This document shows, one piece after another, positions 7,100 through 15,487 of a DNA stretch of 27,232 nucleotides. How positions within the stretch are numbered: position 1 is the first letter of the stretch; every line of letters begins with the position of its first letter. The position numbers and the translations under genes are program-made. The notes under the pieces were generated by a model, which saw nothing but the letters and a program-made list of their open reading frames with translations, had not been told where the DNA came from and made no database searches. The DNA is taken from NCBI GenBank assembly GCA_002842135.1, contig PHCD01000012.1, positions 1 through 27,232 of the forward strand. Reading direction: 5' to 3'. This stretch comes from Betaproteobacteria bacterium HGW-Betaproteobacteria-8. GTDB taxonomy: Bacteria > Pseudomonadota > Gammaproteobacteria > Burkholderiales > Methylophilaceae.

Positions 7100-8034
7100 C
7101 CGCACGACAGGATGCCCTGGTCGAAGTGATCGACACTATCCGGCGCCACAATCTCAAGCTGGAGGAAATCGCCGCAGCACTACGTGAGGGGCCGGAAATC
7201 AGGGAGCAGCGCTCCAGCGGAGTCTTGTCGCGCGTGTTCAGCTATATCGGGGGCATTTTCGTGTTTGCCGGGCTGGCCATCTTCATCAGCATGCAATGGG
7301 ATGTGTTGGGAACGGCGCAGCGCATTCTGCTGACCCTGGGCAGCGGCTTCTGCGTCTTTGTCATAGCCCTGACCTGTACGACCAACGACCGGCTCGAAAA
7401 AGCGGCCACGCCACTGTTTCTGGTGGCGGCGCTATTGGAAGCTACCGGCATCCTGGTCACCCTCAAGGAATTCTCGCTCGGCGGAGACCCGGCCCACGGC
7501 CTGCTGTTCCTGCATTTCGTCATGGCCCTGCAGCAAGGCTGTGCGTTCATTGCCAGACAGCGCAGCGTGCTCGCGGTCACCACGATCTATTTTCTGGTCG
7601 GCTTTTTCATCATCGCCTTCGACCTGCTGGAAGTCGACCACCACCTGATCGGCTCGACCATCGGCCTGTCCCTGCTATGCATCGCCTGGGCACTGGATCA
7701 CTCACGGCACAAACCGGTAGCGGGGCTGATGTATTTCTTCGGCGCCATCCTGTTCTTAGCCGTAGCGCACGATTGGCTGGATGACGGTCCGTTTGACATT
7801 CTTTTCCTGGCACTGGCGTGCGGCACCATCTTCCTCAGCACCGTCGCACGCTCCCGCACGCTGCTGTTCGTTGGCACGCTGGCACTCATTTTCTATATCG
7901 GGGATTTCATGGCCGAGCATTTTGCCAACAACCTGGCTGGGCCCATCGGCCTGATATTGGCCGGCTTTTTGCTCATCGGTGTCGGCGCCGTAGCGGTGCG
8001 CATCAACAACCGCTACATCCGGGAGAAAAATTAA
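7096..8034 (+). CDS. DUF2157-like polytopic membrane protein
   Basis: 312-aa protein. The cytoplasmic N-terminal 45 residues (LKLEEIAAALREGP) are followed by SGVLSRVFSYIGGIFVFAGLAIFISMQWD, which is the DUF2157 pattern (a helix, then a first membrane span ending near a W-D/W-N). About ten hydrophobic segments fill the rest, to a short basic tail RINNRYIREKN. The ATG overlaps the TGA of the previous gene by 4 bp. Function is unknown for the family; transport or envelope sensing is possible. The gene is followed by an inverted repeat that separates it from the converging moeB-type gene. Confidence 0.78.
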   Translation: MTARQDALVEVIDTIRRHNLKLEEIAAALREGPEIREQRSSGVLSRVFSYIGGIFVFAGLAIFISMQWDVLGTAQRILLTLGSGFCVFVIALTCTTNDRLEKAATPLFLVAALLEATGILVTLKEFSLGGDPAHGLLFLHFVMALQQGCAFIARQRSVLAVTTIYFLVGFFIIAFDLLEVDHHLIGSTIGLSLLCIAWALDHSRHKPVAGLMYFFGAILFLAVAHDWLDDGPFDILFLALACGTIFLSTVARSRTLLFVGTLALIFYIGDFMAEHFANNLAGPIGLILAGFLLIGVGAVAVRINNRYIREKN

Positions 8035-8042
8035 CGGTTTAT

Positions 8043-8096
8043 CAGGCCGTTGAAAAATATTGCGAGGCCACCGCAGTAGTTTTTTTCAATGGCCTG
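8043..8096. terminator. Bidirectional terminator between convergent genes
   Basis: CAGGCCGTTGAAAAA (8043-8057) pairs with TTTTTCAATGGCCTG (8082-8096) with one G-T pair. The loop contains TGCG/CGCA followed by a T-run in both orientations, so either strand can form a small stem plus U-tract. It fills the whole 62-bp gap between converging genes. Confidence 0.7.
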
Positions 8097-8840
8097 TCAG
8101 GCGCAAACGCGACAGGCCGGGTCTTTGGCCAGCTTGATCGAGCGCCATTCCATGTGCAACGCGTCCAGCAGTAGCAAGCGCCCCTGCAAACTCTGGCCGA
8201 GGCCCATCAGCAGCTTCAACGCCTCCGCCGCCTGCGTAGTGCCTATCATACCCACCAGCGGCGCAAACACGCCGCTTTCAGCGCAACGCAAACCTTCCTC
8301 GTTGCCGATTTCCGGGAACAGACAGTGATAGCAAGGGCTGTCATCGGCACGCATGTCGAACACCGTCACCTGACCCTCGAAGTTGATTGCAGCCCCTGAC
8401 ACCAAAGGCTTGCGCAATTTCACACACACACGATTCAGCGCATAACGCGTAGCGAAATTGTCGCTGCAATCGATCACCACATCGGCTTCAGCGGCGAGTC
8501 TTTCCAGCGTTTCTTCATCAGCTCTCTCACGGACTGTATTCACCACGACATCTGGATTGATTTCATAAATGGCCTGCTGCGCAGAAACCGCCTTGTTGAT
8601 GCCAACCGACTGCGTGGTATGGATCACTTGGCGTTGCAGATTGGTAAGATCGACCGCATCAAAATCGCAGATCGTCAGCTTGCCCACACCACCGGCCGCC
8701 AGATAAAGCGAAACCGGCGAACCCAGGCCGCCAGCCCCGATAATCAGCGCATGACTGTTCACCAGTTTGTCCTGGCCTTCGTAACCGATTTGCGGGAGGA
8801 GAATATGCCTGCTGTAGCGCAGGAGTTGGTTGTCGTTCAT
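8097..8840 (-). CDS. moeB: MoeB/ThiF/HesA-family adenylyltransferase
   Basis: E1-like enzyme that adenylates the C-terminal glycine of a small sulfur-carrier protein (MoaD or ThiS type). From ATG 8840 it has 247 residues, the usual length. Seen: LRYSRHILLPQIGYEGQ at the N-terminus, nucleotide loop GAGGLGS (35-41), CDFDAVDLTNLQRQ, DCSDNFATRYALN, the two zinc CxxC pairs (170/173 and 243/246) and a Cys at 186 within RCAESGVFAPLVG, the position equivalent to ThiF Cys184. An ATG 63 bases upstream exists but lies inside the pilin gene and adds residues not in the family. The gene starts 5 bp after the stop of the prepilin gene with little Shine-Dalgarno, so translation is probably coupled to the pilus operon. 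MoeB versus ThiF cannot be settled by sequence here. Confidence 0.88.
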   Translation of the reverse strand: MNDNQLLRYSRHILLPQIGYEGQDKLVNSHALIIGAGGLGSPVSLYLAAGGVGKLTICDFDAVDLTNLQRQVIHTTQSVGINKAVSAQQAIYEINPDVVVNTVRERADEETLERLAAEADVVIDCSDNFATRYALNRVCVKLRKPLVSGAAINFEGQVTVFDMRADDSPCYHCLFPEIGNEEGLRCAESGVFAPLVGMIGTTQAAEALKLLMGLGQSLQGRLLLLDALHMEWRSIKLAKDPACRVCA

Positions 8841-8845
8841 GAGAG

Positions 8846-9646
8846 TTAATTCAACTGACCGACTTGGATCATCGCGTTGTAAAGCACGTATGGGGAAACC
8901 CACACCACCATGTGGTCGAACTCGCCGCCGGGAGCAGTTTGACCTGAAATTCCACGGCTTACAAATACAGTATCCACGCCGGCATCTGCATTTAAATTTT
9001 CATTTTCATCTTCACCACCGGCACCTAGCGTAGCGGTCGCACCAGTCGAATATATAACCGCAACAGCATTATTTATCAGGTAATTATTTTCAGGTAATGC
9101 AGAGCATGTCGTTGTCGTTATACCTGTTGCAGGCAATCCGCTCCGACAGACGCGCAAATCCGGCGCAAGCGAAGCAATCCCGACATTAGCCATTTCACCA
9201 GTAGTCGTAAAGTCAGCTGTCGCAGCACCACCAGGAGTAATAGCTTGAGTAACTGCGTAAAAAATTCTATTTCCCCACCCATCTATCGCGAAACCTGCAG
9301 AATCTGTAGGTTGTATACCTAGAGTAGCTGCTGGCAAGAACCCCCATTGCTGCGCACAAACTTCATTCACATCTTCGTTTGAAACGCCCGAGTCATCAGG
9401 GAAAACACCTGTGCCATTAGCAGTTGCCGGGCATGGTAATCTCTCCTTAGTTTGGGCAAATCCAATCAATGCTTTTCTTGCCGTTTCGAGCTGATTTTCA
9501 GTTTGTAGTCGAAATGTGTTTTCACGCTGGGCCTGTAGTGGCAACATCAAAGCGCCAATTACAAAACCGAGTATTACCAGCACCACTGCCAACTCTACGA
9601 GAGAGAAGCCCTTGCTAGCAATCATATTGAATCTGGAACTATTCAT
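8846..9646 (-). CDS. Prepilin-like protein (MshO/pseudopilin type), 266 aa
   Basis: Type IV prepilin with a 13-residue basic leader and a class-III signal: cleavage after Gly13 (SKG/FSLVELAVVLVILGF), Phe at +1 and Glu at +5. The hydrophobic N-terminal helix is followed by LETARKALIGFAQTKERLPCPATANG and a large globular domain with four Cys. The stretch DGWGNRIFYAVTQ and the end GEFDHMVVWVSPYVLYNAMIQ recur in modified form twice in the next upstream gene product, showing a shared pilin fold. At 266 residues it is much larger than a major pilin, so it fits a minor pilin better. ATG overlaps the stop of the upstream gene by 4 bp. It is visibly more AT-rich than the flanking genes. Confidence 0.85.
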   Translation of the reverse strand: MNSSRFNMIASKGFSLVELAVVLVILGFVIGALMLPLQAQRENTFRLQTENQLETARKALIGFAQTKERLPCPATANGTGVFPDDSGVSNEDVNEVCAQQWGFLPAATLGIQPTDSAGFAIDGWGNRIFYAVTQAITPGGAATADFTTTGEMANVGIASLAPDLRVCRSGLPATGITTTTCSALPENNYLINNAVAVIYSTGATATLGAGGEDENENLNADAGVDTVFVSRGISGQTAPGGEFDHMVVWVSPYVLYNAMIQVGQLN

Positions 9647-11520
9647 GGGGCGACAATAAATAATTGGTCATTGTAATTGAGGGTTCTGCGTTTATTCGTC
9701 GCATCAAAAATTTCTTCACCATCAGCATTCAGGTCGCTAAAAGCATTCGAATTGCTATCCAAATAGTCTGCAACATCGCAAGAAATTCTATTTTGTGTGT
9801 CCTCTTTACTTTCCACATACGGCACACTAATGACAGCTGCTCCTGTAGTTACCAGCATCGCTGTCACACCCGCTTTTCCGCCAACATTCATAGTCGGAGC
9901 TAAATCACGCGAAACCGCATAATAAATGTAATCTTGCCAGTCATTCACTTCAAACCATTCAGGCAACCTACTGAACTTAACTTCCAGCGCACCACCCACG
10001 GTGACATCTTTTGAAAGATTTAGACTGTTAGCGTTGTTCACAGCACTAACAACAGTATCTTCAGGAATTCCTATCCCGCTGACTGACATGCCTTGGAAAT
10101 TAGCATTAAATGCGGCAACACTCGTCAACTCGTTCTCACCAACAACAGCATTCACGGTAATTGTAGGTGCCATACCAGAGTCACCGCAGACTCCACTTGA
10201 GAAACTGCCTGCAGCATCGCATTCAACTGTAGTGCTACCGCAGGAGTTGGTACAGGCTCCTGTTGTGCTATTCACTTTTGAATGTGCAAATGTGCCAGTA
10301 AAAGAGAATTTTCCAGATGGCAGCCAGCCACTAGCAACACAGTTGCCTGTAGCATCACAATTAAATTCTGAAAACCCAAAAAGCGCAGTGCATCCGCCAG
10401 CTCCATTACAAGTGCAATCATTCCCACTACGACTACAATTTAGACTGTTCGTAGCCCAACTACCGAAATCGCGCGCAAAATTCACACTTTCAATCTGAGA
10501 AAAACCACATGTGCATTGGCTGGCAGATGCGCACGTACAAGTTGCACCGGGATTGGAGTCCAGCGGCAACAAACCACTCGTTGCCCCATTTACACAACTA
10601 TAACCTCCAGTGCTTCCTAACGGTGCTGCATATGGAAATCTACCGAGAGCGGCCTGATATGTCTGTAACTCTTTCCTTGCCTCCGCAGCCACACGTTTTT
10701 CCACTGCATAAATCAGTTCGTCTATGGTGATAAAGACCAGACGATCATTAAACATGTTATTCAATGTCGCATCACCGCCCATCACAAAGTCCTCGTCCGG
10801 ATCATCATAGTCCCGATTGGAGTAAGTCGTCGCACCTACCGTAATTAGATCAAGAAAATTTGAAATTCCTGCAGCACCCGATCGATTCTGCCCCTCTAAT
10901 GGAGAGCCGGGGGCAATGATCACCACAGCCACTCTATCGGATATGAGGTTGCCTCTGGTATCAACAACCCTGAGCCAAGGCTCTGTAGGTGAATTAATGA
11001 TACTTGGGTTAATAATTGGATCTAGTGCTGCTTGATTATTTCTCACGACATTACGAGAAACTGCATACCAGAGTTGATTACCCTCAAAATCAATAAACTC
11101 CTGCCCCATCCCTGGATAAGTACTGTATCCGGCATAAACATTCAAACCGGTATTTGGGTCGTAGCATGGACTTGTATCGGGTTTACTGGGCAACCTTCCG
11201 ATAAACAAGCTGTATGCAAACGAGTTTGTAGCGCAGTCACTGCTACCATCATAATTACCGTCCCCATTTCTATCGGGCCAAGGAAAGAGTCCTGGGTTAT
11301 GTTTATGACTCACTGCCCATGCAAGCAGCGCTTCCTTTGCCTGCCCAAGTGCCAACAACATCTTTTCATCCTGTTGCATCTTGGATGAAGCCGCGTTGAA
11401 GCTTTTGATCATCACTGCAGTAACAACCAACCCAATAATGAATACCATCAGAATCAATACTGCACCTCTCTGCCGGAAAGGTGAATTGAAATCAGATTTC
11501 TTGAGTACGGCATTCCCCAT
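9643..11520 (-). CDS. Large tip-type pseudopilin (GspK/PilX-like), 625 aa, Cys-rich insert
   Basis: N-terminus RQRGAVLILMVFIIGLVVTAV is a prepilin-type signal (cleavage after Gly19) but lacks Glu at +5, as in GspK-type tip pseudopilins. A first globular module ends with EGNQLWYAVSR (146-156) and NDRLVFITIDELIYAVEKR (about 258-276). A second starts at about 283 (LQTYQAALGRFPYAAP), is interrupted by an insert at about 302-518, and resumes with WQDYIYYAVSR (528-538), ending in NDQLFIVAP. The insert carries 15 Cys, several as CTC, then a segment GMSVSGIGIPEDTVVSAV like repeats of phage-fibre and surface proteins. A DRNGDGNYDGSSD segment near 83-95 looks like a calcium loop. Homology to the downstream prepilin is seen directly; the tip role is inferred. 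AT-rich compared with its neighbours. Confidence 0.75.
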   Translation of the reverse strand: MGNAVLKKSDFNSPFRQRGAVLILMVFIIGLVVTAVMIKSFNAASSKMQQDEKMLLALGQAKEALLAWAVSHKHNPGLFPWPDRNGDGNYDGSSDCATNSFAYSLFIGRLPSKPDTSPCYDPNTGLNVYAGYSTYPGMGQEFIDFEGNQLWYAVSRNVVRNNQAALDPIINPSIINSPTEPWLRVVDTRGNLISDRVAVVIIAPGSPLEGQNRSGAAGISNFLDLITVGATTYSNRDYDDPDEDFVMGGDATLNNMFNDRLVFITIDELIYAVEKRVAAEARKELQTYQAALGRFPYAAPLGSTGGYSCVNGATSGLLPLDSNPGATCTCASASQCTCGFSQIESVNFARDFGSWATNSLNCSRSGNDCTCNGAGGCTALFGFSEFNCDATGNCVASGWLPSGKFSFTGTFAHSKVNSTTGACTNSCGSTTVECDAAGSFSSGVCGDSGMAPTITVNAVVGENELTSVAAFNANFQGMSVSGIGIPEDTVVSAVNNANSLNLSKDVTVGGALEVKFSRLPEWFEVNDWQDYIYYAVSRDLAPTMNVGGKAGVTAMLVTTGAAVISVPYVESKEDTQNRISCDVADYLDSNSNAFSDLNADGEEIFDATNKRRTLNYNDQLFIVAP

Positions 11521-11530
11521 GGCAGGAGGC

Positions 11531-12049
11531 CTAATTGATCATTCCGGAATTGGAATCATCACCCGTTTCATTAGCTGGATTATTGCTGGCCCGCGCTTTG
11601 TCTTCAGAAATGCTATCCGTCTCCGGCATATAGACCTGCCCGGCCTTGAGTTTGAGATCGCGGCCAATAGAAGGGATGCTGATCTGCACCTGGTTGCCGT
11701 TTTGCGGCAGCTTCTTCACACGTACATCACCGGCCTCATCATTCTCCTGCACCGGGTTATCGTTGACCCAGACCGTGCCTTTCTTGCCATCGCTACGGGT
11801 GACATAACCCTGCACCGAAACGCTACCGGGCATTGCCGGTGCAATGCTTACTTCTTCATTTTTATCGTCGAGCAATTCTTCAGGGCTCGGCAATCTGGTA
11901 GTCAGCCTCAGGTTATCCAGCTTGGCGCGTTCGGCAGGCGTACTGAAAAGGCGGCCGGTCGGTGCGGCAGCAAGGGCGATATCGAATCCCAACAGGTAAA
12001 CGACAGCAACCAGTGTCACGAAATTTTTCACAAAGTTTTGCGTCATCAT
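11531..12049 (-). CDS. Periplasmic MshK/PilP-like assembly protein
   Basis: 172-aa secreted protein. Residues 1-28 form a signal sequence (NFVKNFVTLVAVVYLLGFDIALA) with probable cleavage near AAA. The mature part begins with GRLFSTPAERAKLDNLR, a motif common in periplasmic proteins of pilus operons, then a compact beta region (VSVQGYVTRSDGKKGTVWVNDNPV ... VQISIPSIGRDLKLKAGQVY) resembling the homology region of GspC/PilP-type proteins, and a polar tail. It sits where mshK lies in the Vibrio MSHA locus, overlapping the MshJ-like gene by 4 bp. Assignment is by position and fold pattern rather than strong similarity. Confidence 0.6.
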   Translation of the reverse strand: MMTQNFVKNFVTLVAVVYLLGFDIALAAAPTGRLFSTPAERAKLDNLRLTTRLPSPEELLDDKNEEVSIAPAMPGSVSVQGYVTRSDGKKGTVWVNDNPVQENDEAGDVRVKKLPQNGNQVQISIPSIGRDLKLKAGQVYMPETDSISEDKARASNNPANETGDDSNSGMIN

Positions 12050-12666
12050 GGTTGCAACGCTCCCAGGACTTGCGGTTCACGTACCGTCAACCAATCCAGC
12101 TCGCAATTGGCCTGCAGATTGGGTGCGAATTTGTCGAAAGTGGCCCCGGCCCGTTTGACCACTTCACATTGGCGCAGGATAAAAGGAGTGATCTTGCGTG
12201 CCCTCAGTTCATCCATCAGCAACAGCAAATCGCCTTCATGCAGCATGGCAAGCTCGAGCTTCATTACCGAATGATACAAGGCAAGCGTGCCGGGATTGAG
12301 ATTGAAGCCAGGCTTGTATGCTTCCTGCACACCAATACTGTAGTTAATGCCGAACAGCTTGTTTTCCTGATGGATGGTACGCAGGTTATCAACCCATTCG
12401 ATGCGCTTTTCCTCGCCGATAAAACCTTCGCGTATCAGGCGTTGATATACCGGCAGATACTGAACAATGGTTTCCTTCTCCTGCCCGGAAGACTGGTAAC
12501 GCTGCCTGGCCTGATTCATCAGCTGCTCCTGCGCCTGTAACGCGGATGCCGAGCTGCTTTCTCGATGATGTGCGAATCCGACAAGCAGGACCATGCAAAT
12601 CACCACCCCGCCAAACACGGTCAGCGGAATTTGCAATATGCGCCATTCTTGCGGAGTCAGTTTCAT
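12046..12666 (-). CDS. mshJ: MshJ/PilO/GspM-like inner-membrane assembly protein
   Basis: 206-aa protein with a short cytoplasmic N-terminus, one membrane helix (about 15-32, PLTVFGGVVICMVLLVGFA), a coiled-coil region (about 36-75, SALQAQEQLMNQARQRYQ) and a periplasmic alpha/beta domain, the architecture of PilO, GspM and MshJ. The domain includes ALYHSVMKLELAMLHEGDLLLLMDELRAR, similar to the ferredoxin-like domain helix and strand of PilO. ATG and TGA overlaps of 4 bp on both sides (MshI-like upstream, MshK-like downstream) support coupled synthesis. Function: part of the inner-membrane alignment complex linking platform and secretin. Confidence 0.65.
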   Translation of the reverse strand: MKLTPQEWRILQIPLTVFGGVVICMVLLVGFAHHRESSSASALQAQEQLMNQARQRYQSSGQEKETIVQYLPVYQRLIREGFIGEEKRIEWVDNLRTIHQENKLFGINYSIGVQEAYKPGFNLNPGTLALYHSVMKLELAMLHEGDLLLLMDELRARKITPFILRQCEVVKRAGATFDKFAPNLQANCELDWLTVREPQVLGALQP

Positions 12667-14255
12667 GTGGCTGGCTCCTCACGCTTGAGGATGACTCTTA
12701 ACTTGAACAAGGCGGGCGAAAGCTGCGTAGTGCGCTCATCGGTCGTGCTGCCTTGCAAGTTCGAATAGGAGCTGACATTTACCGGGGCTTGCTGCACGAC
12801 TACCTGCTCCACCGCTGCATCTGCTTTCAGGTGCTCCAACAAACGATTGACACTCTCCAGCGCAGCGCGATAGTCGCCTGTGAAGCGGCGGATTTCGCCA
12901 TCCACAAAAACCACCTCATAAAGATAGTTTTTATCGGGCACAAAAGCAGTCGGTGCAGGGCCGGCTGTATTCGTCACCACCGTACCTGCCGAACTGTTAC
13001 CGTCCTTGGGATCGTCTTCATTGCTCAGCAGCCATGCCAAGCGATTGATCTCGATTTCCGGCGAGGCGCTTAATGCCTTGCCGATCACCTGCATCGCGCG
13101 GTCAGGTAGCTTGGCATTGCTCATGATGCTGCGTTCCATCTCTGCAGCCACCTGCAGGTCACCGGCTGGAATCGGGGTGGCCGGGAAGTTCTTGGCCACT
13201 TCCTGGTATAGCTGCTCATGATGCCGAGTGGCGAGTTCTGCCTGCCCGGCTTGCGTGGTGTTGTCATAACTATTCTTGAAAAAGACCGCCGCCGTAGCAA
13301 GGCCCAGCAACAACACAAGGGCAGAAGCTGCATTGATGGATTGACGCATCAGGTTGATCTGATGATGCTTGCCCAAGGCCTTGGGTGCCAGATTGTCCGG
13401 CACTGTGCCATTGGCAACCAAATGCATGTGCAGCAACTCTGGATTATCCCGCAGCAGGACGGAATCGAGCTTCATGCGCTGCGCAAGGCCTGCCAGGTCG
13501 ATCTTGGTACAATGTATGCCTTGCTCCTGCTCGATATCGCGGCACAGCGCCTGAGCATTTTCCTGATTGGCCGGAATCAGGATGTTAAGTGGCGTATCGC
13601 TGCCAATAAACCGCTGACTGATCAGGTAGAGCATGGTTTTCTCTGTCTCGGACACATAAAAATAGCCGAGCGCCTTTTTTGCCTCCTCAGTGAACGGCGA
13701 CAGACGGCTGATACGCAGGCGGCCGTTGTGCAAATAGGTTTGCCGCAGGCCACAAGACAGGCGTTCGCATAAGAGCAGATGGGGATCGTTGATCTTCAGG
13801 CGGCGAACAAAGTGCTGGCTCACCATGGACAGCAGATAAATACCAACCAGCGGTGCCTGATGCTCCTGCAACTGATTGACCCAAGGCTGCAGCAGCTCGT
13901 CATAGGTCAGTGCTGCGAAAAGAAAACGGTCATCCTTGCGTTTAAGTGGTTCACGATTGATGAAATGGGCTGCGCGGTAAGGCGTACCGCGATAGATCTG
14001 ATTGAGTTTGCGGCTGACCATTTCATTGCGCGCGCTGCCGCAGGTATGCGGCATGGTCTCCAAACGGTAATCTTCCTCAACCGCATCCACCAGCAAATAG
14101 ACTTTTCTACCCTGGTGCTTTTGTAGATAACGGCCGAAATCCTCATGTCCCTGCATGTCGTTCTGGAAGACCTGATGCGACAACAGCTTGCCGAACTGCC
14201 ATTTACCGGCCAGCAGCCTGTTGTTGTTTGCACAGAGGACAATTTTCGAAAACAT
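12663..14255 (-). CDS. mshI: MshI-like PilM/PilN-type assembly protein
   Basis: 530-aa protein with a roughly 300-residue cytoplasmic domain, one membrane helix (about 308-327, NAASALVLLLGLATAAVFF) and a periplasmic domain of about 200 residues. This is the layout of GspL or of fused PilM-PilN and of MshI. The periplasmic part has a coiled stretch, then YLYEVVFVDGEIRRFTGDYRAALESVNRLLEHL, a ferredoxin-like domain pattern, preceded by a Ser/Thr/Pro-rich linker. Similarity to known MshI is weak by eye, so the name rests on architecture and on gene order between MshG and the MshJ-like gene. It starts 23 bp after the mshG stop. Expected role: recruits the MshE ATPase to the membrane complex. Confidence 0.62.
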   Translation of the reverse strand: MFSKIVLCANNNRLLAGKWQFGKLLSHQVFQNDMQGHEDFGRYLQKHQGRKVYLLVDAVEEDYRLETMPHTCGSARNEMVSRKLNQIYRGTPYRAAHFINREPLKRKDDRFLFAALTYDELLQPWVNQLQEHQAPLVGIYLLSMVSQHFVRRLKINDPHLLLCERLSCGLRQTYLHNGRLRISRLSPFTEEAKKALGYFYVSETEKTMLYLISQRFIGSDTPLNILIPANQENAQALCRDIEQEQGIHCTKIDLAGLAQRMKLDSVLLRDNPELLHMHLVANGTVPDNLAPKALGKHHQINLMRQSINAASALVLLLGLATAAVFFKNSYDNTTQAGQAELATRHHEQLYQEVAKNFPATPIPAGDLQVAAEMERSIMSNAKLPDRAMQVIGKALSASPEIEINRLAWLLSNEDDPKDGNSSAGTVVTNTAGPAPTAFVPDKNYLYEVVFVDGEIRRFTGDYRAALESVNRLLEHLKADAAVEQVVVQQAPVNVSSYSNLQGSTTDERTTQLSPALFKLRVILKREEPAT

Positions 14256-14278
14256 GATGACCCTAGGATATGTTCACA

Positions 14279-15484
14279 CTAAATATTCAGCTTGCCGAAC
14301 GAATCGTACACCGGACCCAGCACCGAGAACATGATAAACGCCAGGATGCCGCCCAACACGACGGTCAAGGTCGGCTCAATCATCTTCATCATTTTCTCGA
14401 TCGATTCATTGACGTCGCGGTCATAAAAATAACTGATCTTGAGCAGCGATTTATCCAATCCGCCGGTGCTCTCGCCTACCCGTATCATTCGCACCACCAA
14501 TGGCGGAAACAGCCCCGCATTCCTGAAGCTCTCACTCATGCTGTCGCCCGCATTGATCTGGTGTTGCGCACGCACCAGCGCATCGGCAACCACTCGATTC
14601 CCCACAATTTCCTCACAGGTCTTGATCGCATCCAGCACCGGGATGCCGGTCTGATACATCAAGGCGAAATAGCGTGCAAATCGCGCAAGTATGATCTTTT
14701 GCAGGATATCGCCCATCACCGGGATGTGCAGCTTCACGTAATCAAATTTATAGCGTGCCTCGGCACTTTGCCGCACCATGACCGCGATGAAAATGGCGGT
14801 CAGCACAGGAATGGAGACCACCAGCCACCAATAACCGACAAAACCGTTCGATATAAAGATCAGTATCCTGGTTTCCAGCGGCAGCTCCTGCCCCATGTTC
14901 TGCAGAAACGACACCATTTGCGGAACCAGGTAAGTCATCAGGAAAACCACAGCCCCCAGCACCACCACCAGCACAAAAGACGGATAAGCCAGCAAACGCC
15001 TGGTTTGCGAAACCAGTTCATCCTGCCACTTGAGCGTTGAGGCCAGGTTATCGAACACCTCGGGCAACCTGCCGGTCTGTTCCCCCGCCTGCACCAGGCT
15101 GACAAAAACATGACTGAATACACTGGGATGCTCCGCCAGCGCCTGCGACAACATCCGGCCGCCTTCCACCTCGGACACCAGGCCACCAATAACTTTCTGG
15201 AAATTCGGGTTGGCCGTACTGTCGCGCAAATCAATCAGGCCGTCGAGCAATGGCACCCCGGCACTGGTCAATTGCTCGAGCTGAAAACAGAACATCATCA
15301 GGTCCTTGTGGCTGACCTTCTTGCGGCTGAACAGCGCTGCAGACTTTTTAACCTGGCGAAAGGTGATCAGGTCCAGCCCGATCCGCTCCAGGCGCAACTC
15401 CAGGTCGATTTCGTTCAGGGCATCAATCTCACCCTGAGCCGAACGGCCAGTCTGATCCACCGCTTTGTAGTTATAGGTCGGCAA
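14279..15484 (-). CDS. mshG: GspF/PilC-family platform protein MshG
   Basis: 401-aa inner-membrane platform protein of type IV pili / type II secretion. It begins PTYNYKAVDQTGRSAQGEIDA, a standard GspF start, and carries two repeats of the T2SSF domain (about 70-195 and 273-396) with membrane helices near 170-190, 222-242 and 376-396. Typical motifs: FCFQLEQLTSAGVPLLDGL, SQALAEHPSVFSHVFVSLVQAGEQTGRLPEVF, ARYFALMYQTGIPVLDAI, VVRMIRVGESTGGLDKSL. The start codon is TTG at 15484: the codon order on the minus strand is TAG (stop of mshE), GCT, TTG, all in one frame, and the first internal ATG would remove about 60 conserved residues. Synthesis thus probably depends on re-initiation after mshE. Confidence 0.92.
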   Translation of the reverse strand: MPTYNYKAVDQTGRSAQGEIDALNEIDLELRLERIGLDLITFRQVKKSAALFSRKKVSHKDLMMFCFQLEQLTSAGVPLLDGLIDLRDSTANPNFQKVIGGLVSEVEGGRMLSQALAEHPSVFSHVFVSLVQAGEQTGRLPEVFDNLASTLKWQDELVSQTRRLLAYPSFVLVVVLGAVVFLMTYLVPQMVSFLQNMGQELPLETRILIFISNGFVGYWWLVVSIPVLTAIFIAVMVRQSAEARYKFDYVKLHIPVMGDILQKIILARFARYFALMYQTGIPVLDAIKTCEEIVGNRVVADALVRAQHQINAGDSMSESFRNAGLFPPLVVRMIRVGESTGGLDKSLLKISYFYDRDVNESIEKMMKMIEPTLTVVLGGILAFIMFSVLGPVYDSFGKLNI

Positions 15485-15487
15485 AGC

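Noticed and set aside
8841..8903. Upstream ATG extending the MoeB-type protein by 21 residues
   Set aside because: It lies within the prepilin gene and adds sequence before the conserved LLRYSRH start.
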